Both the position numbers and the translations under genes were made by a program. From Aquila chrysaetos chrysaetos (taxonomy: Eukaryota > Chordata > Aves > Accipitriformes > Accipitridae), in NCBI RefSeq assembly GCF_900496995.4, contig NW_024470396.1:81415-145414 (forward strand): a stretch of 64,000 nt of DNA, written 5' to 3'. Numbering within the stretch: position 1 is the stretch's first letter; every line of letters begins with the position of its first letter. Under the pieces are notes generated by a model. That model made no database searches and had not been told where the DNA came from. It was given only the letters and a program-made list of their open reading frames with translations. Of this stretch, positions 44,279 through 55,900 are shown piece after piece.

Positions 44279-44630
44279 GCAGCTGTTACCATGGCAACAG
44301 GGCCTGGATGCCTGGGTCTGTTTTTTTGGGGGTGGGGGTAGCAGGGTCTGGGATGCATGGGTGCCTTGGGGTGGGAGTTGCATTGCCTGGAACCTGGGTG
44401 TCGTCCCCCCCCCCCCCACTCCTGGGTCCCCCCCCCGGACATGCGGGATCCCCCCCGAAATTGCAGATCCCCCCCCCCAGACACCTGGGTCCCCCCCACA
44501 ATCGTGGGTCCCACCCTGAACTGCTTGTCCCCCCTGGACACCTGGGTCCCCCCCAGAATCGCGGGTCCCCCCCAAACCCTGGGTCCCCCCCCAGAATCGG
44601 GGGTCCCCCCCCAAACTCCGGGGTCCTCAC

Positions 44631-46241
44631 GGTGTGGCCGCAGCTGCAGGACGTAGAGGAAATATTTTGGGGGGAGTCGCCCCCCGGCGTCCCCCGGCGT
44701 CAGGATCACCCCGTTGGCTGAGCGGAAAAAAGGGGATCCCCTCTGCGGGGGGGGCGGGGGGGGGGTCAGCTGGACGCCTGCACACCCCCACCCCCCCCCC
44801 AGACACCTGGGTCCCCACTAACCCGCCAGTGCCCGGGGGCCGTCGATGATGATGGCGATCTCCGAATCCAGCCTCATCCCTGCGAGGGATTGGAATTCGG
44901 GGGGGGGGGGTGTCAGGGGTGCCCGGATGCGGGGGTTCCCCCAGGATTGGGGTGCCCGGACGCTGGGGACCTCACCGCTGCGCACACCGGGGTCCCCGGG
45001 GAGGCCGGGTGCCAGGTGGATGTGGGTGCGCCCCATGGGTGCCAGCCCCCCGGCACGGATGGGGGGCCAGAGGCGGCGGCGGGTGCCGTGGGCCAGGGTG
45101 GGGGGCAACGCCTCGGGGGTCCGCAGGGGCGTCAGCTCCAGCGCCGGCACCTGGGACCCCCAGAAACACCGTGGGACCCCCAAGATCCTTGGAACCCCCA
45201 AGGTTCCCCTGTGGGACACGAGGACCCCCAAATCCCACCCCAGATAGCCAAGAGCCCCCTCTGGGACACCCCAATCCCCCAGCGATGCTCAGGTCCCCCC
45301 TCTGGAGCCCCCCAAATCGCCCCAGGACCCAAGATCCCTCTCTAGAGCCCCCCCAGGACCCTCAAATCCCCTTGGGACTCCCAAATCCCCTTGGAGCACC
45401 CCAGGGACCCCAAGTCCCCCTGGGCGCCCCCAAGCCCCACCTCTGGAGCATCCCAAATCCCCCTGGGACCCCTAAATCCCTCTCTAGAGTGCCCCAGGGA
45501 CCCCAAACCCCCCTGGGACCCCCCCAAGCCCACCCTCTGGGGACTCCCCAGGCCCCCTCACCTGCAGGGAGTGCCCCTGGTTGGCACGGATGCGCAGGGG
45601 GTTGGGGCGCAGGGCGAAGCGTCCCTTGGGGTCCGCGGCCACCAGCCGCCGCAAATCCTCCTCCGAGACCCCCGCGAAGCGCGGCAAGCCGCAGCAGGGC
45701 CCCACCTCGGCAAAGCCATCTGTGCCCCCAAACCCCCCCCCCCCCGTCACCGGGGACCCAGGCATCTGGGGTGGCCTGGGGGTGGGGGTCCCAGGCGCAA
45801 CTTGGGGGAGGTCCTGGGGCTGGTTTGAGGTGCCAGGGTGGTTAAGGGGTCCCGGGGGCATCTGGGGGGGGTCCTGGGGGGGGTTGTTCGGGGTCCTGGG
45901 GCAGTTGGGGGTCCCAGGTGGGTCATGGGGGTCGGCGGGGGACATGAGGGACCCAGGGAGCAGCTGAGGGGCTGGAGGGGGAATTGGGGAGGGGGGGGGG
46001 CGTGTCCCACAGCTCCTCCCCGGGGTCCGAGGGGCTCTTGGCGGGGGGGGGGGGGGGGGGGGGGGTCACAGGTGGGTCCGTACGGGCAGCTGGGGGGGGG
46101 GGGGGGGGGGGGGGGCACACACGCACCCGGCCCCATGGGCAGCCCCACGGCCGCGGCCCCATGGCGTAGGACGTAGCTCAGCGCCTTCGACAGCCCCACG
46201 GACGGGTCCTGCGGCGGCGGGGGGGGGCCGTACGCCTGCAT
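44631..46241 (-). CDS. TRPT1: tRNA 2'-phosphotransferase 1 (KptA/Tpt1 family)
   Basis: Tpt1 enzymes move the 2'-phosphate left by tRNA ligation to NAD+. Exons in transcript order: 46,127-46,241; 45,562-45,719; 44,976-45,150; 44,823-44,879; 44,631-44,742. The family pattern is clear: LSKALSYVLRHGA (conserved Arg-His), DLRRLVAADPKGRFAL, IRANQGHSLQ (NAD+/phosphate-site His), GRTHIHLAPGLPGDPGV and EIAIIIDGPRALA. The last recognised exon has six Ts (44,726-44,731) where five are expected, shifting the frame before the segment that should read like ANGVILTPG and PPKYFLYVLQLRP. A donor-like GT follows at 44,630-44,629, so a further short exon or a readthrough end is possible; the stop is unresolved. 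The first exon start gives a shorter N-terminus than human, so an upstream exon may exist. Confidence 0.88.
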
Positions 46242-46267
46242 GTCGTGTCCCCCCCCACCTTGGGGTC

Positions 46268-46301
46268 CCCCCGGCACTCCCGGTTGTCCATGTCGCCGTC
46301 G

Positions 46302-46337
<36 letters not shown>

Positions 46338-46730
46338 CACTCCCGGGTGTCCGTGTCGTCCCCCCCCCCCTACTCCCGGGTGTCCGTGTCCCGTCCCCCC
46401 CCCCCCCCCCCGGGTGTCCGTGTGTTCCCCCCCGCACTCCCGGGTGTCCGTGTACCCCCGCACTCCCGGGGCCCGTGTGTCGTCCCCCCCCCCCCGCACT
46501 CCCGGGTGTCCGTGTCTGTGTCTCCCCCCCCCCCGCACTCCCGGGTGTCCGTGTCTGTGTCCCCCCCCCCGCACTCCCGGGTGTCCGTGTGGTCCCCCCC
46601 CGCACTCCCGGGGGCCCGTGTGTCGTCCCCCCCGCACTCCCGGGTGTCCGTGTGTCCCCCCCGCACTCCCGGGGCCCGTGTGTCGTCCCCCCCGCACTCC
46701 GGGTTGTCCGTGTGTGTTCCCCGCCGCACT
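46268..46730 (-). repeat. G-rich minisatellite just upstream of TRPT1
   Basis: About fifteen units of CACTCCCGGGTGTCCGTGTG with intervening C runs (period 28-40 bp) fill the region before the TRPT1 start codon. On the minus (sense) strand each unit has long G runs, so the DNA is a strong G-quadruplex candidate in the promoter or 5' UTR. Some C runs are more than 20 bases long and may be mis-sized. Confidence 0.88.
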
Positions 46731-46923
46731 CCCGCCGCCCAACCCCAACCTCCTCCCGCCGCCCGATGCCGCCGCCGCCGGGCGGCGCCCGCGCCCTCCC
46801 CGTCGGCCATGCGCCGCCACGTGACCACGCCCTCTCCCTGCCCCACGTGACCGCCCCCCGCTCCCACGTGACCGCCCCCCGCTCCCCGCCCCCACCACAC
46901 GGGGGCGCTGCCGCGTCCGAGGG

Positions 46924-46929
46924 TTTATT
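46924..46929 (-). terminator. SCYL1 poly(A) signal
   Basis: TTTATT on the plus strand (AATAAA on the minus strand) lies only 12 bases after the SCYL1 stop codon, giving a very short 3' UTR between SCYL1 and TRPT1. Confidence 0.75.
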
Positions 46930-46941
46930 GCCCCTCCCCCC

Positions 46942-49900
46942 TCAGTCGAGTTTTCCGGGTCCCCAGTTTGGGGGGGCCCGGTTTGGGGGGGCCCCGCGGA
47001 CCCCCCCGGCGTTTGGCCTCCAGCTCCTGGCGCCGCTGCTGGTGCCGCTGCCCTGAGCCCGGTGGGGGGCCTGGGGGGGCACAGAGGTCATGGGGGGGGT
47101 GGTCACGGGGGGGCCTTGGGGAAAAGGGGGGGGCCGAGGGGGATGGAGGGGGGTCAGGGGATCCCGGGGGGGAGTTGGTGGTACCCCCACGGGGGAGTTC
47201 CCAGGGGAGGAGGGGGGTCCCAGGGAGGCAAATGGGGCACCCTGGGGGGATCCCTTGAGAGATGGGGGGGGTACCCCAGGGGGGCTGGGGGGGGCCCAGA
47301 GGAGCTGAGGTGGTCCCGGAGTGGCTGGGGGGGAGTCCCCTGGGGGTCCCGGGGGCTGGGGTGGTTCCAGGGGGCTGGGGGGTCCCTGGGGGGCTGGGGG
47401 GGGTCCAGAGGGTGGTCTATGGGGGGTTCCTGGGGGTCCCGGGGGGGGCTGGGGGGGGGGGTCTTACCATGCTGGCACGGCAGTGCCTCCCAGGCGTCCT
47501 CCGTGCCCCACTCCCCCCCCACCCCCCACTCCCCCTCCCCTTCCTCATCCCCCCCGGCTGAGGGAGGGGCAGTGGGGGGGGGGTCTGGCGGAGGGGTCCG
47601 GAGGTCTGTGGGGGGGCCCCCCCATCCTCCTTGCTGCTCACAGGGGGGCTCCGGGGCAGCTCCATGTCCTGGGGGAGCGCACACGGGGAGAGAGTGGGGG
47701 TCATGCTGTGCCCCTCCCCAAACTGTGACACACCCCCCCCCCCCCCCCAAAGTGTGACTCCCCCCAAACTCACCTCCAGGCTGCCCCAGTCATCGTCCCA
47801 GCCATCAGGATCCTCCACGGGGGGCTCCTCGGGGGGGGGCTCTGGAGAGGACAAACAGGGGTCGGGGGGGGTTCTGGGTGTCCCCAAGGATGGGAGGGGG
47901 TTCAGGACCCATGGGGACCCCCTGTGGGGGGGCGTTGGGGTCCACGGCAGGGGGTTTGGGGGACCCTGGGGGGTCAGTGAGGAGGTAGGGACCCCAGAGG
48001 GCGTCTGGGAACCCTTGGGGGGGGGTTGGGGGACACTCACCTCTTGGGGGGGCCGGGGGGCCCTCGGCAGGGGTCTGCGGGGGGGTCTGTGGGGGGGCCC
48101 CGGCCTCAGCCCCCATCAGCCGCGCCGTCAGGGAGGTGACACCAGTGACGGCCCAGGACACGGCAGCCCCCAGCCCCCCCGACCCACCCCCTGGACCCCC
48201 AGGGGCAGCAGCTGCACTGGGAGGGTCTGGGAGAGGGAGGGAGGGGTCATGGGGTGGCGGGGGGGCACCCCCCAAACCACCCCCATGTCCCCCCACCCCC
48301 GTGTGAGTTCCCAATGTTACCCCCTTACTGCCCCCCAGAAGCCCCCCATATGTGGCCCCCAAACTGCCCAGCAGCCCCCCATGTCCCCCCCCAACCCTGT
48401 GCCCCCCTCCAATTCTCCCCCCCTCTCCCCAGTACCCCTATTTCTCAGCCCAGCCCCTCCCATTCTTGCCCCCCCCAGCCTCCCCCACCCCGGCCCCCCC
48501 ATTCTCTCACCCTCCTCTGGGGCCCCCCCAGCTTCAGCGGCCGCCTCCAGCTGATCCAGGAAGCTGCGGATCGCCCTGAAAGCCTGGGGGGAGCCGGAGG
48601 GGGGCCCCAACAGTGAGGGACCCCCCCTGAAAGATAGGAGACTCCCCCAGCCCCAGGGACGCCCAGATGGGGACACCCAACCCCCCCAGCACATATTGCA
48701 CGAGCACCCTGACCCCCAGCACCCATTGCAAAGGGACTCCCAGCACCCGCAGCACCCCCACTGCAATGAGCCCCCCCCCAGCGCTCCCTGCACAAGCACC
48801 CTGACCCCCAGCACCCATTGCAATGGGACTGCCAGCACCCCCACTGCAATGAGCCCCCCCCCCCCCAGCACTCCCTGCACAAGCACCCTGACCCCCAGCA
48901 CCCATTGCAATGGGACTCCCAGCACCCCCAGCACCCCCACTGCAATGAGCCCCCCCCAGCACCCCCTGCACGAGCACCCTGACCCCCAGCACCCATTGCA
49001 ATGGGACTCCCAGCACCCAGACCCCCCCAGCACAAGCACCCTGACCCCCAGCACCCATTGCAATGGGACTCCCAGCACCCCTGAGCACCCCCACTGCAAT
49101 CAGCCCCCTCATTGCACGAGCACCCTGACCCCCAGCACCCATTGCAATGGGACTCCCAGCACCCAGACCCCCCCCAGCACCCCCTGCATGAGCACCCTGA
49201 CCCCCAGCACCCATTGCAATGGAACTCCCAGCACCCCCTGCACGAGCACCCTGACCCCCAGCACCCATTGCAATGGGACTCCCAGCACCCCTGAGCACCC
49301 CCACTGCAATCAGCCCCCTCATTGCACGAGCACCCTGACCCCCAGCACCCATTGCAATGGGACTCCCAGCACCCAGACCCCCCCCAGCACCCCCTGCATG
49401 AGCACCCTGACCCCCAGCACCCATTGCAATGGGACTCCCAGCACCCAGACCCCCCCCAGCACCCCCTGCATGAGCACCCTGACCCCCAGCACCCATTGCA
49501 ATGGAACTCCCAGCACCCCCTGCATGAGCACCCTGACCCCCAGCACCCATTGCAATGGGACTCCCAGCACCCCTGAGCACCCCCACTGCAATCAGCCCCC
49601 TCATTGCACGAGCACCCTGACCCCCAGCACCCATTGCAATGGGACTCCCAGCACCCAGACCCCCCCCAGCACCCCCCTGCATGAGCACCCTGACCCCCAG
49701 CATCCATTGCAATGGGACTCCCAGCACCCCCACTGCAATGAGCCCCCCCCAGCACCCCCTGCACGAGCACCCTGACCCCCAGCACCCATTACGACAGGAT
49801 TCCGCGCCCCCCCCGGCCCACCTGCTGCCGCACGCCGGGGTGGGGGTCGGTGGTGAGCCCGCAGAGGGCGGGCAGCACCCTGCCGGCGCACTCCTGCGGC

Positions 49901-52900
49901 GAGTAGCACCCATGGGTGGCGGCGAAGGCGGCGACGGCGGCCGCCCGCGCCGGGGCGAAGGGGTCCCGCGTCGCCCGCGCCAGGGCGGGGGCCAGCACCC
50001 GCTGCCGGGTCTGGCGGGGGGGGCAGAGGCAGAGTGAGAGGCGGTGGGGGGGTTCTGGGGGGGGGGGCGGGGGCGGGTGCTCACCTGGGGGGGCAGGAGG
50101 GGGCCCAGGCGCCCCAGGCAGAGGGTGGCGTTGCAGCGCAGGGGTCCCAGCGCGTCGCCCGCCTGCACCCGCAGCAGCAGCCGCGGCAGCTCCCGCCCCC
50201 GCCGGGCCTCCCCCAGCTTGGGTGCCAGCAGCACCATCGACTGCGGGGGGGGGGGGCAGGAGGTCGGGGTGGGGGGCAGAACGGACCCTGGCGTCCAGGG
50301 GGGGGCACCCACTTGTGGGGACCCAGGTGTCCGGGGGGGGGAGAGCCAGGAGTTTGGGGGGACCCAGGCGTCAGGGGACCCAGACATATGGGGGGGGACA
50401 CAGGAGGTCGGGGGGGGACCCAAGTGATTGGGGGGGGGCAGCTGCCTGTGGGGGACCCAGGTGTCTGGGGCACCCAGGGGCTCAGGTATTTGTGGGGACC
50501 CAGGTGTCTGGGGGGACCCAGGAGTTGGGGGGGACACAGGAGGTCCAGGGGGACCCAAGTGATTGGGGGGGGTCAGGTGTCTGGGGGGGGGACCCAGGAG
50601 TTTGGGGGGACCCAGACATATGGGGGGACCCAGGAGGTCGGGGAGGACCCAAGTGATTGGGGGGGGCAGCCGCCTGTGGGGGACCCAGGTGTCTGCGGGA
50701 CCCAGGAGTTTGGGGGGACCCAAGTGATTTGGGGGGGGGGTCAGGTGTCCGGGGGGAGGAACCCAGGAGTTTGGGGGGGACCCGAGTGATTGGCGGAGAA
50801 GGGGGGCAGGTGTCTGGGGACACACACACATTTGGAGGGGACCCAGATATCTGGGGGACCCAGGTGACTGGGGGGGGGGACACCCACACATCTGGGGGGG
50901 ACCCAGGTGTTGGGGGGTGTTCCCCGGGCTGGGGGGCGCCCACCTTGACGGTCTGCTCGCGGATGGCGGGGTTGGTGTCGAGGAACCCGTGGGCGACGTG
51001 GGGGAAGATCTGGGCGTCCACTGTCGCCTCGGGCAGGAACTCCACGTAGTCCTCCAGCTGGGGGGGCCCAAGTGTCCGGGTGGGCCACCCCCCCCCGACC
51101 CCCACAGCTGGGGGGACCCCAGCCCCCCCCCAGCCCTCCCCCAGTGCCCCAGGGCCGCCAGGGACCCTGGTGGCCGAGCGTCAAGGGAGGACCCCGGCGT
51201 CCGGCCCCACGGAAAACAAGGACCCGCAGGGACGAGGACCCCGGCGTCCGTCCCCATGGAAAACAAGGACCCGCAGGGACAGGGACCCCGGCGTCTGGCC
51301 CCACGGAAAACAAGGACCCGCAGGGACAGGGACCCCGGCGTCCGGCCCCACGGAAAACAAGGACCCGCAGGGACAGGGACCCCGGCGTCCGGCCCCATGG
51401 AAAACAAGGACCCGCAGGGACAGGGACCCCGGTGTCTGGCCCCATGGAAACAAGGACCCGCAGGGACAGGGACCCCGGCGTCTGGCCCCACGGACCCCGG
51501 CGTCCGGCCCCTCGGCCAGGAGGGCCCGCAGGGACAGGGACCCCGGCGTCCGGCCCCACGGACCCCGGCGTCCGGCCCCTCGGCCAGGAGGGCCCGCAGG
51601 GACAGGGACCCCCGGCGTCCGGCCCCACGGAAAACAAGGACCCGCAGGGACAGGGACCCCGGTGTCTGGCCCCACGGACCCCAGCGTCCGGCCCCTCGGC
51701 CAGGAGGACCCGCAGGGACAGGGACCCCGGCGTCCGGCCCCACGGAAAACAAGGACCCGCAGGGACAGGGACCCCGGTGTCTGGCCCCATGGAAACAAGG
51801 ACCCGCAGGGACAGGGACCCCGTTGTCTGGCCCCACGGACCCCGGCGTCCGGCCCCTCGGCCAGGAGGACCCGCAGGGACAGGGACCCCGGCGTCCGGCC
51901 CCACGGAAAACAAAGACCCGCAGGGACAGGGACCCCGGTGTCTGGCCCCATGGAAACAAGGACCCGCAGGGACAGGGACCCCGGCGTCTGGCCCCACAGA
52001 AAACAAGGACCCGCAGGGACGAGGACCCCGGCGTCCGGCCCCACGGCCAGGAGGACCCGCAGGGACAGGGACCCCGGCGTCTGGCCCCACGGACCCCCGG
52101 CGTCCGGCCCCTCGGCCAGGAGGACCCGCAGGGACAGGGACCCCGGCGTCTGGCCCCACGGAAAACAAGGACCCGCAGGGACAGGGACCCCGGCGTCTGG
52201 CCCCCACGGAAAACAAGGACCCGCAGGGACGAGGACCCCGGCGTCCGGCCCCACGGCCAGGAGGACCCGCAGGGACAGGGACCCCGGCGTCTGGCCCCAC
52301 GGACCCCGGCGTCCGGCCCCTCGGCCAGGAGGACCCGCAGGGACAGGGACCCCGGCGTCTGGCCCCACGGAAAACAAGGACCCGCAGGGACGAGGACCCC
52401 GGCGTCCGGCCCCACGGCCAGGAGGACCCGCAGGGACAGGGACCCCGGCGTCTGGCCCCACGGACCCCGGCGTCCGGCCCCACGGCCAGGAGGACCCGCA
52501 GGGACGAGGACCCCGGTGTCTGGCCCCACGGACCCCGGCGTCCGGCCCCACGGCCAGGAGGACCCGTCCCCACCTGCTGCAGTAGCTGCATGCGCAGCGC
52601 CCGGTCAGGGGAGGAGAAGAGGCGGACGATGACCGGGACGATGCGCTCCTGGTACTCGGGGGGGTCCAGCACCTTCGCCACCTGCGGGGATGGGGACGGG
52701 TGATGCCGGGGGGTGACGCCGGGGTGGGGGGGGACACGGGGGCGGGGGAGGACCCCCACCTTGAGGAGGGGGGGCAGGGCGCTGGCGTCGGCGCTGCCGA
52801 ACTCGAGGGCCGCCAGCAGCCGGGGCAGCAGCTTGTGGCGGCGGAAGGGGCCGGGGAGGGCGTCCAGGCGGCCGCTCAGCTCCTGCAGGAAGGTCCGGCG

Positions 52901-55900
52901 CTCCGAGGCATCCCGGACCTGGGGGGGGCCGGGGAGGGCGTCAGGGGGTGGGGGGGACAGGGACAGGGAGGGGGAGAGGGATGGGGGCACAGGGAGGAGG
53001 ATGGAATGGGATGAGACGGGAACGGGGCTGGAGGGGACAGGGATGGGCTGAGGATGGAGGAACAGGGACAGGGACAGAGAGCGGGGTAGGGAGAGGGATG
53101 GAGGGGACGGGGACGGGGACAAGGACAGGGATGGGATGGGGAGGGAGAGGACAGGGATGGGATGGGGACCGGGACCGCCTGGGGATGGGGACAGAGAGGA
53201 CGCGCTGGAGGTGGGAGACGGGGAGAGGCCACCGCGGAGCAGGACGGGGACAAAGCCGGGGCACCGAGGAGGAGGATGGCGGTGGGACGGGCACGGGGAC
53301 GGGGACGGCGCGGGTGGCACAGACCTGGAGCTGCTCGAGGAAGAGGCCGGTGTGGACGAGGGGGCAGGCGAGGAAGGCCCCCGGGCGCTGCAGCCGCTGC
53401 AGGAGCTGCCCCGGCCCCGGCCGCGCCGACGGCTCCGCGGCCACCAGCTCGCAGAAGGGGGGGACCAGCCCCGCCGGCAGCTGGGGACGGGGGGACGGGG
53501 GTCAGGGGGACCGCAGCGTTTTGGGGGTACCCAGGGGGGTGGGGGGAACCCAGGCAACCGGGGGGGACCCAAGCCTCTGGGGGGACACAGGTCGTTGTGG
53601 GGGCCCAGGCAGCCAGGGGGAACCCAGGTGTTTTGGGGGACCCGGGCATTCGGGGGGGACACCCAAGCCTCTGGGGGGACACAGGTCGTTGGGGGAACCC
53701 AGGGGTTTTGGGGGCACCCAGGGGGGTGGGGGGAACCCAGGCACCCGGGGGGACCCAGGTGGGTGGGGGAAGCCAGGCATTTGGGGGAACCCAGGGGGGT
53801 GGGGGACCCACCTAGGCATGCAGGGGAGACGCGGGTGTTTTGGGGGACACAGGAGTTCAGGGGACCCGGGGGGAGGGGGCTGAACCCAGCAGCCGGGGGG
53901 GGGGAAACAGGTGCTGGGAGAACCCTGGTGTTTGGGGTGGCCCAGGCTGGGGGGGGCGCGACCCCCGCGTCCGGGGGGGGGCCCGGGGGACCCCGGTCTC
54001 CGTGCTGACCTTGCCGAAGCTGCGCAGGGCCGTGGGCCGGGGAAGGGGCCCGTTGAAGACCTCCCAGACGAGGCAGCCCAGGCGCCACATGTCCCCCGCC
54101 CTGGGGAGAGCCGTGGCAGCACGGGGACACGGGGACCCGCCCGGTCTCCTCGTTCCCCCCCCCCAGCCCCCCACGGCCACCTTCCCCCCAGCCCCATGAC
54201 CCCCCCCATATCCCCCCGTGTCCCTCCCCAGCCCTTGCGTGTGTCCCGCTGGTGTCCCCCCGTGTCCGCCCCAAGAGCCCACGTGTCCCCACGTCCCCCC
54301 CGTGGCCCTGTCCCCCCCCCACAAGACCCCCATGGCCCCCCCAGGCCCATGTCCCCCTGACCCCCATGTCCTCCCAATGACCCCACGTCCCCCCCATGGC
54401 CCTGTGTCCCCCCACAAGACCCCCATGCCCCCCCCAGGCCCCACGTCCCCCTGACCCCCCAGGTCCTCCCATGACCCCCAATGACCCCACGTCCCCCCCA
54501 GGCCCTGTGTCTCCCCACCATGCCCCCCCATAACTCACCAGGGCTCACCCTGTCCTCGTGAGGGGTCGCTGAGCTCGGGGGGGTCCTGGGGCCGGGGGGG
54601 CACGCCGGGGGGGCGGGGGGGGACCCCCTCGCTGGCGGCCGCCACCCGCTCCAGGCCCCCCAGCTTCCAGTCGCCCCCCGGGTCGACGAAGATGGCGTCC
54701 AGCCCCAGCGCGTGGTGCACCAGCCCCGAGCCCCCCAGGAAGGACAGCGCCGTCTGCGGGAGCGCTCGGTCGTGATCGGGGACGCCCCGGATGATGAGGT
54801 ACCCCCCCCGGATGATGAGGCACCCCCCCCCAGACGCCTGGGTCCCCTTCTGAACACCTGGGTCCAACCCTGCATGCCTGGGCCCCCCCAAATGCTTGGG
54901 ACCCCCCAGACACCCGGGTCCCCCACCCCGAATGTCCGATTCCCCCCAAACGCCTGGGTCCCTCCCGGACGCCTGGGCCCCCCCCTAGATCCCAGGGTCA
55001 CCCCAGATGCCTGGGTGTCCCCCCCCAGATCCCAGGGTTCCCCCGGACACCTGGGCCCCCCCCCAGATCCCAGGGTCCCCCCGGACACCTGGGGCCCCGC
55101 AGATCCCAGGGCCCCCCCCAGATCCCAGGGTCCCCCCGGACACGGGGGTCCCCTCCGCCCCCCTCACCAGGAGCTGGTGCAGCCCCCAGGCCACCTCCTG
55201 CTCCCCCAGGTCTCCCGTCGGGGGCCGCAGCTGCAGGTGCCGGCGCAGTGGCGTCACCGCCTCCGTCACCAGGTACAGGCACTGCTCCGTCTGGGGGGGC
55301 CGCCACGTCACCGCACGCACCCCCCACATGTCATCGCGTCCCCCCACAGCCTCACAGGCCCCCCCACGTCCCTCTGTATCCCCACGCTGTCCCCGCATCC
55401 CCCCACGTGCCCCCACCTCCCCCTGCGTGTCCCCACACATCCCTGTCCCCCGTGTCCCCCCGTATCCCCCCCACATCCCCCCCCCCATCGCCCCCCAGGA
55501 AGGACAGCATCCCCGTGTCCCCCTCCCCCCGTGTCCCCCCGCATCCCCCCGCATCCCCCGCGTCCCCTCGCTGCGCCCACGTCCCCCCGCATCCCTGCCC
55601 GGCCCCGACGTCCCCGTCCCCGTCCCCCCCCCGCGCCCCTCACCTCCAGGCTGTCGAGGTATCCCAGGACGCTGGGGTGCCGCAGGCTGCGCAGGCGCCG
55701 CAGGGCCGCCCGGGCCAGGGGGGTGGCAGCCGCGTCCCCCGCCCCCAGGCTGTGGGCGAAGACTGACACCGGCGCCCCCGTCCGCCTGGGACACGGGGAC
55801 ACTGTGGGGACGGGGGTCGTGGGGACACGGGGGGGGGCACGGGGACATGGGGATGGGGGGTACGGGGACACTGGGGGGGCACGGGGACATGGGGATGAGG

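Noticed and set aside
48690-49800. CRISPR-like regularly spaced repeats
   Set aside because: The repeats and spacers are both repetitive, the genome is avian, and the array lies in an intron. It is a minisatellite.
48534-52529. A 1,331-codon minus-strand frame and similar long frames through SCYL1 introns
   Set aside because: The frames follow minisatellites whose units lack stops in all frames, and they run across clear exon-intron borders of SCYL1. They are composition artefacts.
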